From Dichotomocladium elegans (lineage: Eukaryota; Mucoromycota; Mucoromycetes; Mucorales; Lichtheimiaceae), in NCBI GenBank assembly GCA_025716815.1, contig JAIXMN010000010.1, forward strand, positions 744,001 to 808,000: a DNA stretch of 64,000 bases, in the 5' to 3' direction. Shown one piece after another: positions 35,260-47,257 of this stretch; position 1 is the stretch's first letter, and each line of letters starts with the position of its first letter. Under the pieces are notes generated by a model. That model saw nothing but the letters and a program-made list of their open reading frames with translations. It was not told the origin of the DNA and searched no databases. The position numbers and the translations under genes were made by a program.

Positions 35260-36909
35260 CTATTCCTTCAGCTTTCCGCACGACATTTTGGACTCTTCAT
35301 TACCAGGTTCATGATCCGCCATACGCACGGCGACCACATGCACTTCACCGTCCAGGGAGATATCCTGGAAAGATATTCTTTTCATGGTCTGATGCGGCAT
35401 CCTCACAAGCAGCCGGCCATTTTTAGATGTCTTTGTGACAAAGCAACGCATCATCTGCAGAACTTCAAGCGCCTGACATCGGATGCCGATATATGTTAAA
35501 AATGGCTCGCTCACACACTGTGAGTTGAGTACGAGTTGCTTAAGGGACGTGTGACATGGTGATGACTCTCGCTGAGGATACATGCGTGTCACTCTAACGC
35601 GGTGGAGCTCCAAAACTTCGAGTTTGGCACAACAGTCAAGTAACGTGTCAATCGGTACGGCGCTGTAAGGTCCGCAAAGGACGAGCCGTGCGAGATGAGT
35701 CAATCGTCTAAGTGACCAGGGTAAGTTGATACTCATGAAGCATGTACATTGCAGTTTGAGGGATCGAAGCGTGTCATTGAAATTGTCAAAACACAGAGCA
35801 AGTGTGTTGCTCGGGAAATTACGCATCTCATCCATCCCCAGGTGCTCGAGACGGGCATGACCAGCGTCGCAGAGCGCATGGAATAAGTGACGATAGAGCC
35901 CTAGATCCTTGAACTGGATGCGGGTGACACGTCGGCATCCGTCAGCAAACACGCGGTATGCATTTAGGCGGGCGGTCTCGATGGCACTCGTTAGCATGGG
36001 GTGGTCCACGTACTCGAGCGCGTAGGTCATGGTGTATACTGAATAGTTGGAACTCGTCTCGAGAGACACGTCTGTCAGATTGGGGTACTTGCGTGCAAAG
36101 TACAAAAGCCAGACGGCCGCATGATATTCAGCAAATCGGTACGGGAGCGTCAAATGGATCCGCTTTAGAGTCGGAGCAGGTGGGTGAGCAGAAATGTCTA
36201 CGCTTCCTTGCTGTTGCATTTCGTTGCTAACCATAAGAAGGTCACTCTTTAAAAAGTAGGATCGCTGGATTACAATATGAAGATCCTGCAATTCAGGGCA
36301 CCTCCGATGTATATGATCCATCAGACTATAGTCCCATGCTATTCTTGAGCTTCTCCAGCAATGGATACTCAACTGCGTCAATTTGGGTAGGTGAGTGATC
36401 CAGCTAAGGCTGTGTAGCCCTTCCCGAACTACAATCGTAAGCCCGGTGAGCATTGGTAGCATTTGGCAGAGTGATGGCAGAAGATAAGACAGTAATCTAG
36501 AGCATCTGTTGTCCATGCTCAATGGCATCGTAAAATCAAGGGCATCATCAGATATCGAAAGCCGGCGCAAGTATGGACATAATTCAGGCAGCTGGCGCAT
36601 AAGGTAGATGTTGGGGTGACAGGTTTGAATCGATATCTGCCTCACAGAATGGCCGATTTGAGAGGTCGCCCAGAGGAAATATTTTGCACTTTCCGTTTTC
36701 TGCCGTGAACAAAGCAGCGAGTTGTAGAAGAGATTGCATTGTTGTCTAGACACGATTGAAACAGATTGATAGAATGGCGGTGTAAAAGCGATGGACCAGT
36801 TTCGACAGACGAAAATGCAGGCGAAGCGATCTTCATTGAGAAGGTAATCGCTGATGATAGTCAAGAGTTCACGAGGGAGAAGTTGTGCAGAGGGTACGTG
36901 CATGTTCAT
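35260..36909 (-). CDS. F-box protein with leucine-rich-repeat-like body
   Basis: One exon of 549 aa from the ATG at 36909 (MNMHVPSAQ). Residues about 8-48 form an F-box: LLPRELLTIISDYLLNEDRF then CIFVCRNW. The rest shows irregular leucine-rich repeat-like units (CPYLRRLSIS, LPKLTQLSIHC, CPELQDLHIV, YPNLTDVSLE, LAKLEVLELHRV-type segments), a layout common in expanded F-box families of Mucoromycota. It is expected to bind Skp1 and recruit a substrate for SCF ubiquitination; the target cannot be inferred. The frame extends ten codons upstream without an ATG, so a small 5' exon is possible but not needed. Confidence 0.85.
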   Translation of the reverse strand: MNMHVPSAQLLPRELLTIISDYLLNEDRFACIFVCRNWSIAFTPPFYQSVSIVSRQQCNLFYNSLLCSRQKTESAKYFLWATSQIGHSVRQISIQTCHPNIYLMRQLPELCPYLRRLSISDDALDFTMPLSMDNRCSRLLSYLLPSLCQMLPMLTGLTIVVREGLHSLSWITHLPKLTQLSIHCWRSSRIAWDYSLMDHIHRRCPELQDLHIVIQRSYFLKSDLLMVSNEMQQQGSVDISAHPPAPTLKRIHLTLPYRFAEYHAAVWLLYFARKYPNLTDVSLETSSNYSVYTMTYALEYVDHPMLTSAIETARLNAYRVFADGCRRVTRIQFKDLGLYRHLFHALCDAGHARLEHLGMDEMRNFPSNTLALCFDNFNDTLRSLKLQCTCFMSINLPWSLRRLTHLARLVLCGPYSAVPIDTLLDCCAKLEVLELHRVRVTRMYPQRESSPCHTSLKQLVLNSQCVSEPFLTYIGIRCQALEVLQMMRCFVTKTSKNGRLLVRMPHQTMKRISFQDISLDGEVHVVAVRMADHEPGNEESKMSCGKLKE

Positions 36910-37189
36910 GAAATGATGTGGGGAACGAAAGCATGGCACACCTGGAAAGAAGAAGTAAACGGGTTTTACAGAAAAGGAAGCACTTAATCAATTTGGGTGA
37001 CGAAGGGGATACAGCAGGTACTCTTCCCCTTTCGCGGAGCTTCATTTTACTGACGGAGCCCATCTAACATGCTTCTTGCCCAAGGGAATAAATCCTGCCA
37101 TTATTCTTATTACCAACTAATAACGAAGTGGACTTGCTCAAGATTATGCATGCTGAATATGTGCTTATGAAGTAAAGCTCTCAAGGCTG

Positions 37190-38440
37190 GCTCGGCTATC
37201 ATGCACTGGGTTGAGGACGAGCAATATCTTTTCCAAGGCTATCTCGCAGACAAGCCTGGTTTATCTCCATTGCAGAAGGTCGTCATAGCTTTGCGCCAAA
37301 TTTCCTTCGCTACTTTCATATACCACTGACAAATCTATCCGAAATGGAGGAAGCATTGCCTGCGCAAGCCTCAAGAAGCTCTGTCGTGCGGTGATTAACG
37401 GCTGCGTGGCCGAATACATAGCTGACCCATCCCAACGAGGACGACGTCAAGGACCTCACGGGCGTTGGCAATAGGCGCGGCTCCCATGGCATGTTAGTCT
37501 ACATTGATTGCGTGAATTGGATATGGAAAAAACTATCCTCCAGCATGCAAGTGACTATATCGGTAAAGAAAACGGTCCCCATGATGGTTCCAGATGCCGT
37601 GGCGCCCACCGCCGATGAATATGGCAAATTGTTTTGGTCTTCCTGGGTCATTGGATGACATCGATGTGCTGCATCGTTCTCCGGTGTTCAATGAGGTTCT
37701 GCATGGCCCTATTTCAGCCGCTATCCTTCATTCTCAATGGTCACACCAATCTTACATCTTGTTTATCATGTCGGAGATACCTTGCAGCATGTAAACAATA
37801 TCATCGAGATCATACAGGCGAGTCTAATCCTCACATATATTACTTCCAGTAAGACACAGCTGTGTCCTTGCTTTGGCCCTTTACACACCGATAATCATAG
37901 CAGAATGTGCCCTCGCTAAGAGTCAAATAAAGGACATATCCTTATTCTGAATATATAATACCGGTTACTATTTTGCGGATGGTATACAGCTTACTTATAC
38001 CGTCGGTGAAGACTATCCACCACCCTCAGACAATAAAGGACATGGTGCGGATAAGATTGATAGATTGAAGCCATAACTAATAACTTTTTATATATGTCAA
38101 GCTTGAGAAATGGCTAGGGAAGATGTTGAGAGCGTTTGGGGTGCTGCAATATCGATTCGATATTATGAAGATATAGGTGGTTCTGTACAACAATGGTTGT
38201 GACAAGATCAGAGGGATGATGAGGTGGGATAGTATCGAAATCAGCAGATATATCACCAAATCCTCAACCTCGGAGGTATGCTATTGGGGACATGCATAGC
38301 CCGTTCGGAGAGACGCGCTTGCGACGCTCCTATGAATTTTGTGATGAGGTTGTCGAACGCAATCGGACGAAGTTTTGGGAAACGACATTCGATTGAGTCT
38401 TTTGAAAATAAATTCTTATTTTGATCCTTGCATATCACTC
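37190..38440 (+). pseudogene. PIF/Harbinger transposase relic 1
   Basis: Pieces of a DDE_Tnp_4 transposase appear in order across shifting plus-strand frames: LADKPGLSPLQKVVIALRQI (37250-37310), the LKKLCRAVI helix region (37375-37400), FGLPGSLDDIDVLHRSP then VFNEVLHGPISAA (37630-37730), and a C-terminal part sharing sequence with the second relic at 55970-56050. Many stops and frameshifts make it non-functional. Terminal repeats were not identified, so the limits are approximate. Confidence 0.8.
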
Positions 38441-38528
38441 ATTATATCAAGGAGACATATCAGATAGAACAATATATGGTGATCCATGCGGGCAAACACC
38501 TATTCTTCCCGAAGATTGCCATCAATCC

Positions 38529-38656
38529 TATCACTCTAATGAATTATCACTATAATGGGTTGGAATAAGCCCTGCCCGGTCAATATGGTTCCGTAAAAGT
38601 GTAATACTATAGCGAACTATCATTGCAACAAATATCATTATAATGGGCAGCCACTG
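38529..38656 (+). mobile_element. MITE-like TIR element, copy 2 (left end truncated)
   Basis: The right end (ATAATGGGCAGCCACTG followed by TA) and the core TTGGAATAAGCCCT match copy 1, but the left terminal repeat is missing. The core also matches copy 3 over CGGTCAATATGGTTCCGT-like sequence. It lies directly downstream of the Harbinger relic. Confidence 0.75.
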
Positions 38657-38658
38657 TA

Positions 38659-40166
38659 CAGCCCTTTTCCTTCCGCAGACAAAGCAACGTCCTGAGTGAC
38701 AGTAAGCCAAAGGATTCTACATACATAACTGCGTCGAATCAACAGTGGTTGAGCATTCGAATGTCGCGAGTTGGATACCATTTCATCGGCACATCACCAT
38801 GGCATATTTCTATGCCTTTTTGCATGCTAGGGAAATGTCGTTTCAGCATCATATCGAGATATTCCTCGAAAGACAAGCACTTTATTGCCTCGATAAACTA
38901 CCGCCCCCCCCGCCCGTACAGGTCATCGGAACATTTAATAAGACGCGAAAAATAAATTATCTTGATCCTTTTTGGTCGATCCCACTTGCTTGGAGGACCA
39001 CCGCCCGCGCAAGGCACCCGGTAAACTTGAATAACGACCACTGAACGGGACGAACGCGAGAAAGCAAAGCAGATTCGCCCTGCCCCCGCCCCGGCTGTCT
39101 TGTGTCTTACTGAAATCCTTGAGGATTTACCCGTCAATACATCAATTTTTTGGTATACAGCAACCATTGGATCACAAGCGAAGTGAATATAGCACTTGAA
39201 ACGCTGTTCATTCTTTTCAACTTCTCAGTGTGGGTCCCTGACACTGGCCATACGCGATAGTTCAGCAAGAAAAAGATAGGACTGGGTCTCATTAATTTGG
39301 GTCCACCATTCGAGATGTGACTAAACGGTACGTATGAATTGGCGGCGCTTTCATCCCCAAGCCACTAGTGCTATTGAGGGAAAGAAAACCATACATTATC
39401 ACACCACGATGAAGGAAGGTTATATATATATATATATGTGTGTGTGTAGCTTTGATATCATAATTTTCGTACCCAAATACGGGGCAAATCGGAATGGGAT
39501 AGTCATTTTCATATAGGAGCGGGAAGGGTCAGCGCATGGGTATAACAGCGCAAAGGACCGTCTGGTGCAGATTAGTAGTGGATGTAATTTATATGTAACC
39601 TTGATAATGACGGCAGGTAAGACACCGTGCACATCCATCAGGTCCACCTACTCCTAAATGTATGCTTATCCGTATAAAACGATGAATGGTAAGGTACATG
39701 CTCATAACATAGAAATAAGCCATTCTGTGTTGCAGAATATAAAGGAATCGCGTCTGAAGGACGTTTACAATTGCATTTATTACGATGAAATTGAACATGA
39801 TAAAGTTAACGCCGCCTTGGACGCAAAGGATTCGATGAATCTGTGATCCAGAAAGAGACTGAAAAACACTTTTGAGATCAGGGTTTGTGACGTGCAGGTG
39901 TGCTGTCATGTGCAACGGGTAAAATCCCGCACCCATCACAAGTCCAAAACAGCCTGGGAACTATACCCCAAGGATAGGAATGAAAAAGAAACAAGGTCTC
40001 TATCGAAATAGACAATTATCATTCGCACGTACAATGACTCGTTTGGTTTCTTCTCGTCCTCGATCAAACAAAGTATCTGGTCCCACCATATCTTCGTCAA
40101 ATCTGGACGCTATAAAAGCTCACTCGGAAACCTGTGCCCATCTTATCTTGTTGCCTATCAAATAAA
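38659..40166. other. Intergenic, with a TA/TG microsatellite
   Basis: No gene was found. A dinucleotide run of TA followed by TG occupies about 39420-39447. The last 200 bp form the P450 promoter. Confidence 0.45.
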
Positions 40167-42372
40167 ATGGTGATAGACGCTCTGATTCGTAGATCGGGTG
40201 ACAAGGTTGTGTCGTTGCTTCAACCCCTTATTCGACGCAGAGGCACCATCTCAGCTGCGGTTGCGCTCGTGTCATTGTACATGTTCTCGCTCAGAATAAT
40301 CTATGGCCCTCGAAATCTTCAACACATCGTCCACGCGAACAGCCTTCCGACCATCCTGGCCATCCTTCAACGCAAGTCAGCGAGTGAGCGCACGGCCATG
40401 CAGATGCCTCTTTCTCTGCAAACGATGAACGGAGTCTATCTGGTACCTAAATCCGCGCATTGGCTGCTTTTGGGATGATGGAGTGTACCACGTTACTAAC
40501 AATGAGCAGAGTTTCACTGAAGCGGGGTGGGTGGTCACCATTTCTCGGCCCGAAGCGGCAAAACAGTTCTTACTGAACCTCGGTGCGAAGGAACAGCGGG
40601 GGGGGATTTGGTGGAGAAGAGGAGATGCATATGAGCTGATGGGAAGCAACAGATGTTTTCCCCAAGGAGTTGAACAGCGGTATTGGGCCGAAAACGCTGA
40701 TGGCAAAGTTCTTCTTTGGCCCCAACGTTGTAGCTCTCAATGGTCCACATTGGAAGGCCCAACGCATGGTAAGGAAAAACTTGCTATTTTTCTTTTCGAG
40801 GCCTTTGTTCCCATTCTCTTCTTTTTCGCATATCCAGACGGCAAACCCGGCTTTTCATCGATCCATGCCAGTCGAACTTTTTGCAAAACTCACAAAGAAA
40901 CTGATGGCTGTGATGGATACTGATATGGAACAACAAGGCTTTGTGAACTTTCGGGAAATGACCGAGCGATGGACATTGGATGCGATCGGTTTAGCCGGGT
41001 TTGGCAAGTCCACGTGTCTAAGAAGATGGATATCCATTCTAAAGAACAAACGTAGATTTTGATTTCAAATCGGTCACTGAGAAAAACAACGACTGGGTCC
41101 AACGCTATGAGGGCCTCATGGCAGGTGCGATGAAACCGCTCTTCTTGATCTTCCAAGCTTTCGATCAAAGTCTCCGGTTCCTGTTTCCAAATCGCGTGCA
41201 GGAGCACAAGGAATTGGATATATTCCTCGAGATGGTCGATCAGGTTATTGCAAAGAAACGCAAGGCCATTAAGGATCAAATAGGAAACCCGAATATCAAA
41301 GACAACGAAAAGGATTTGTTGACGATGATGTTAGAAGCTGAGGATGAGCATGGCCATGGTATGACAGACGAAGAACTTCGGGTAGGCGACAGAACATTCT
41401 AGACACGGATTGAACGAGCCATCCACTTTTGCAAATAACATCCGCTGGTTTCTTCTTTTTTTTGTGAATAGAGCAACATTTGCATCTTCTTTATTGCAGG
41501 TCATGAGACAACCGCAAATGCGCTGGCTTTTGCTGTCTGCGAAATGGCACTTCATCAAGTATGTATCTAATCCAACCCCTCTATTCAACATATGTTCGAT
41601 GTTTTTCTTTTATTAAAACGGCACACCAACCACCGCTCATAACCGCGTTAGGATCTTCAAGAGAGAGCACGAAAGGAAGTCATTGATGTGCTGGGTGATG
41701 CTCCCGAAGATATTGCACCTACGGTGGAACAAACCCGAAAACTGCCTTTTCTGGAAATGTTTATCAAGGAGGTATGACAGCATGCTGGTGCTAGAACCCG
41801 CACACGCAAAAGATCTTCATCATCAGGCTGTCTATATATCTGACTATCCTGTTTTCTGTTTTTCACAATGTACAGAATCTGAGAAAGAATAACCCTGTCG
41901 GCACCATGATGATTCGTGTTGCTCAGCAAGACACCGACTTAAATGGTACCTTTATCCCAAAGGGCACCCGCATCGTGCTTAATATCGACGCATTGCATCA
42001 CAACCCCACTGTCTGGAAAGATCCGTATACTTTTAATGTCGAGCGATTTGCTCCAGGCGGCGAGAACGAAAAGGTCGCTAGACTCGGCATGTCCTGGATT
42101 CCATTCAGCAACGGCGCCCGCCAATGCCTCGGAATGAACTTCAGCCTTGCAGAGCAGCGAGTTTTTCTATCCATGTTATGTAAGTTTTCTACAACATCTA
42201 ACAAAGATCTTCTAATAATAAACGTTGCCTCTTATGGATTCATTAATTAGTGAGAAGATACGAATGGCATCTGCCAGACGATACTATCCACCGAAAGAAC
42301 GATATCAAGACCACAGGTGCTGCTCTCATTAGTCCCAAAGATTTAAGAATAGTATTCAAGAAGCGCTTTTAA
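40167..42372 (+). CDS. Cytochrome P450 monooxygenase
   Basis: Nine exons (40167-40442, 40510-40582, 40653-40768, 40838-41003, 41056-41381, 41472-41558, 41652-41771, 41876-42179, 42251-42372) give 529 aa. An N-terminal hydrophobic anchor (ISAAVALVSLYMFSLRIIYG) places it at the ER membrane. All P450 hallmarks are present: I-helix FIAGHETTANALAF, the ExxR motif ENLR (split by intron 7), FNVERF, and the heme loop PFSNGARQCLG with the ligand Cys at about residue 472. Overall pattern is that of fungal microsomal P450s, perhaps the CYP509-like group of zygomycetes, which I cannot confirm. Intron 4 (41004-41055) has a GC donor. The substrate is unknown and no pathway genes are adjacent. Confidence 0.93.
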
Positions 42373-43677
42373 GAATGCTACCTTGAGCACAAATTCCACA
42401 TGAAGACTCAACAGGACGGGGTGTGACAAATAAATACTCACTCGTGTGGGCAAAATTAGCTGGTCACTGGTCCAAATGCTGCATTGGAATTCAGTGCATG
42501 TGTTCGGTACTACGCTCTAGAGCATATCATAAAATACTTTATACATATTTAAACAGCATCTAGTCACATAAATAAGTCAAAACCCTTAATAAACATTTCG
42601 TGTGATGACAAAGCAAGTGTCGCATCCTGTCTATTCTTTTTACAAACATGGGCAAGGCCATGTCGTTGAAGAGGAAATGCGCACCCTCTTCAATCCGCTT
42701 GTTCCCATGTACAACATCCCCATACGTAACCTATCCTGAAGGAGCAACCCTGAATTTGTTGCCATGTACGCAAAAAGGATTCAAATGAAAGAATCAGACT
42801 TGAAATGCTGCTACGTCTCCAAAAGATAAGCTCAGATCCCCCTCCCTCTCTTCTATACAAAGGCATTTTTTATTCCTGTTTATTGTCGGTTGCCTGGTCC
42901 TCCGGTTGTTTTCATCAAGTCAGTCAATCATCCGCGCGATTACTGTAAATAGCGGGGACAAGCGCAACCGGATTTCTTTACCAAATACATCCTTCTCCTC
43001 TCGTGTGCCTTAAACGGTATATGTACAGCCCTGCCCTATTGACTTGTCCCATTCTGCAATCTTGTGATATTTCGGATCCTCTGTTGATAACGCTATCAAC
43101 CTAACTCAAGTGCCATGAGAGGGAAGATATAAGCTTTGGGTATATTGGGCCCCCGCAGGCCTTCCATCATGGCTTCATCAAGGTGCTGTTGGTGTTGTCG
43201 TTCGTCCGCCGCATCTGCCATCGATGCTTTACAGCTCCGGCATCCTTTCCTCCCTGTCCCGCCATTGTTACATACCGCAATGAAACACGTAGCTGCCTTT
43301 CGGGTAAGTTAAAGAGTAAGAAGGAATGCTGATGTTTTCTGTTGATTGAATGCGTCATAATTCTGAAAATAAAACCAAGGACGGTTTCTCACCCAGATTT
43401 GCATTATGAGCGATCACAATATGATTATACATTATCGGAGATACTCTGGAGACATTCGTCCGGTATGAAAACATGCATGTCGAAGAAAGCCTATTTTGTA
43501 GCACAAATATTCCATGCAGACACATTCTTATTAAACATGCTCTTGCCTTTGAAGTTTAAAAATCGGACGGAGATAGGAGATAGGGGGAAATCAAGCGTTG
43601 TTGTGAAATGGCTATGGGTATACACAGCAATGTTGATATGGCATTACCCTTAAAAATTCATGCGCCAAAAGGATATT
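42373..43677. other. Intergenic, convergent 3' flanks, no gene supported
   Basis: The interval separates the P450 and trehalase 3' ends. A few frames of 60-100 codons show no motif or splice continuity. Confidence 0.45.
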
Positions 43678-46246
43678 CTAAGTTTGTGACTCTATGACTT
43701 CAGAATTGGTGATATGTGTAAAGGAATGTAGACAGCAAGTGCCGGATTGTAGCGGTTCCGTAAGCTCAATAAATTTAGGCTCCACATGAGTAATGGCCGC
43801 GGTCACATTGCCATTCCGAGTCAATGCTCTTGCGGCTGCCTTGCTTTGCTGAACGACCCTAGTCCTGTCAAAGAACAGGTCTGGGCTGGTGCAGGCCCCG
43901 AGTGCCCGACGCATTTGGGTATTGATCACTGTCAATCCGACTTGGTACGACGCATTCATCCATCCAAAGCCTTCGCGTGGTACGAGCTTGAAGTCTGTCC
44001 CAACATTTCCGTATTCAACCTGAACCTTGTGGGTGAGACTCACGACATCTAGAAATAGACCCCCCCACCCAATCACAAAGGTTTTGTTTTGTTTATATTA
44101 GGTTCAACCAACTGCTGTGCCACAAAATATCTGTAAACAACTAACCATATTTTTCGGGTACGACACCGTTAAAATCCACAAACGATTTGGTGATTCTAGT
44201 TGCTCTTATTACTAAATACGGTCATATAAACCGACATGGAAGATCACTTACGTGTACAGCCAGCGATAAGCCAACCTTGCTGCAATATCATGCATGTTAT
44301 AGTTTTGAAATCCCTTCCACGCCATGACTTGGTGCGGCGCCCAACCAAACGGGAAGTCCCACTGGCGATTAGGTCTGTCGAGTGAGATGATTCCGCGCGA
44401 CTTCTCTGTTCCAGATACAAGGCCACCCAGGGCTTCAAACTTATGAAGCGACCGTTTAGCCATGGTTTGTGCTTGAGCGTCGCTGGCGCATCCGGCCCAC
44501 ATGGCCCAGAACGCTGTGACAGATTCGTACGTTGTTTGCTCCTCTTTGACGGTGTCATAATCAAAATACAGTCCCGCATCCTCGTTCCAGAGGTACTGAT
44601 CGATACGTTGTTTGCGCAACTCAGCACAAGCCTGCCATCGCTTTCCCTCGTCCGCCTTGTGGAAAATATGGGTCATAGCATGAGCCAGATCGGACTCGTA
44701 CTTATACAGGAGTGCATTGAGGTCAATAGTGGCCAAGTTGGCACAGATGCCGTCAAAGCGGTAAGTGGTATCATGACCTGACTCTCGGACTGCGCGGTCA
44801 TGGAGGAAGTACTCATCGAGAATGGGCTCTTTTATGATGCCATCATTGTAGCCTTTCATATAGTCTTCCTTTGAAATGCCAAGAGCACGGGAAAAAGGCT
44901 CAATTACGTGATCAAAGTGAGAAGCCTCTGTCTCAGGCGGGATACCAAGGCCATCCGGCCTATATCGCGAAAGGCCCGTTTTCGGATCAAGACGAGGTGA
45001 CGCCATCCAAACTGTATTGTACTCCTTAATTGCGGCCTGCAGAACATCCCACAGCCATTGTTTCTGTTCCTCGTCGCGGGCAGAATGTTTGTATACCTGG
45101 AGAGCCATGTCGGTTAAGAATGGTGGCTGCGAACGTGAGAGGTAATAAGATCGATTAGCATTAAGAATCTTCCCATAGTGGTCGATCTGGTATCGGAAGT
45201 TATCAACCATGTCGCGGGCGAGCGTCCAGTGACCATCGCCAAGAAGCCCGAGTGCCTCGAAATAAGAGTCCCATCCATACATTTCGTTGAACCGGCCGCC
45301 AGGCACAACGAATGGAACACTTGTAAGCTGGCCATTTGGCTGTCGCCGCATGGCCAGTGCCAGGATTCCGGGGCGTTCGTTGATGCTTTTGACATATTCA
45401 GGCGTGATCGACTCAGGAAGGCGCTCAACTTCGAGTCCGAGATGGGGGCGTGCAAGGGCAATATCGGTGTAAAAGTCAAAGACCTCATTCTCACTATGAG
45501 GAACATAAATACGGGGACTATGATTGGCCGACCTGTTTTTGGTGTCAGCACAGATCAGTTCCATGCCGTCAGCATCCATCCGACGGGTTAAAGCATGCCA
45601 AAAATTGTGGCGGATCATCCGGGAGAGACGGTCAACAGGGTTCTCATTCAAACGCGACTCATCGAGAACAATGTGCTTTCTGCCAAAGTCCTTTGCTATG
45701 GCCAACTCCTGCAGTAGGTTCGATAGCATGTACGTTCCACGGATATCAATCTTGCGGTAACCACCCGAGTCAGCCGTGCCCACAAGGAAAGACTTGGGAC
45801 CAAGGTCATTAACTGTGATTTGAAAATCACCATCCGTGTCCTCTTGCTCCATTAGAATCTGCAGGGTCTCATTGACGTCAAGCAAAAATTTTTGTGCTTT
45901 GCTGCTCTTTGGATCTGCAGATGATAAACAAAGAATATGGGTAAGTAATTAGGAAAAGTGCATTTGCTTGACTATATTACCATGTGATGCTCGTCGTCGG
46001 CGAGCAGGGAAAATAGAAGGAGAGAGGAAGTTTTTGTTAAAACCACTCTATGGAAAGCAAAAGAATAAGTAGTTGAGTCAGCTCAGTTGGCTTGTATATA
46101 GGGCAGCACATGTTTAACAGACGTACGGTTGAAATCTTGAGGCGGCCGATAACACCGCCTGCATTCAGTCCAGTGGTGTAATAAGTGCTTGACGGCGCGT
46201 GTGCATCCACGTCGATGTCGGTCGTAATATGGATGGTTGATTGCAT
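43678..46246 (-). CDS. NTH1-like: Neutral trehalase (GH37) with calcium-binding motif
   Basis: Five exons (46127-46246, 45981-46047, 44252-45914, 44146-44195, 43678-44048) give 756 aa. It hydrolyses cytosolic trehalose to glucose during stress recovery and spore germination. Both GH37 signatures are visible: PGGRFNEMYGWDSYFEALGL and QWDFPFGWAPHQ. At about residues 88-99 lies the EF-hand-like DTDGDFQITVND motif of fungal neutral trehalases. Upstream, RRRRAS (Ser at about 61), encoded by small exon 2, fits a protein kinase A site, which in yeast controls the enzyme through 14-3-3 binding. The exon 2 acceptor (after a strong pyrimidine tract) and both junctions keep frame. There is no signal peptide, consistent with the neutral rather than acid type. 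Confidence 0.94.
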
Positions 46247-47257
46247 ATGGAGTTGAGGAAGAGAGGAAGGGGGGAAGAGAGAAGAAGGAAAAGAGAGGGG
46301 AGGAAATATTATTTATATTTAATCCTTTTATCGCAGAGCAGATGTCATCTCGTCAAGTTCCTTGGGCTGTTGTCATTGGTTCCGCTATTTCTTGTGCCAA
46401 CAAAATAATCCCCCCTCCTGGATACACACAAGCGCCGTGCACAAGTGTTCCTTACAGTAACCCCCACCCCGTCCCCCAACCGATTCTTCCGCGGAATAAG
46501 CCTAGACTCCTTACATATCCTTTCATTTTATTTCCGCTTTCTATTTAAAGTACGGCAGCCCGCACTCAATCGTATAGATTGTTTGGGCAGATGATATCGC
46601 CAACTTTTCTCTTATCTCATCTAATAGATGGCACAGCATGGCAATGGCCCGCTCGAAATGGGTCAATAATGGCCACAAAAGATATCTCTTCCGAGGAACC
46701 CCTTCCAACGCACTCCTGAAGTACAGGTAGACAAAGAAGAACGTATAAAATGGCTGGAGCTCCCATCCCGTAGTTTGACATATGCTCTCTCTCTTCTTAA
46801 GTCCATTTCTGTGGATGCTACTGCTGCCACTTGCATGACTGGGCTGCACGCGCGGCAGGAAAGTCCATATTTCCCAGAAAGCGTGATGAGGCTTAGTCCC
46901 TGCAGATCATCAAACCCATCGCATTTGTGATTATCCATCCGTCTATCGCCGACCTCGAAGCCAGGTCATTTTCTTTATGCAGAGCGGCTGATATTCATTA
47001 TATGCTGATACTACAGCGCCATAGGAGTGCCAGTAACCGGCAATCTATACGACGTTCTATTAAATTGCTCCATTAGCTCTCCCAGTAGGATGTCAATGCC
47101 CCACAATTAATCACAGGCCGCTGCATGCTTAGAAAGCAATCGGACCAACCATTTTTCATTGCCAGGCTGACATGACTGCTTCCGAAAACTGCAGAAATCA
47201 ATTTTTTAACACCAGCGTTCCTTTTTTTTGCCTGAAGCAGTTTTCTTATCGACCACC
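46247..47257. promoter_or_regulatory. Divergent promoter between neutral trehalase and MTR4
   Basis: About 1 kb with no convincing gene. Within 170 bp of the trehalase start there are three matches to the stress element AGGGG/CCCCT (46268-46272, 46296-46300, 46412-46416); the first two lie in a purine-rich tract and may be chance. Confidence 0.4.
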
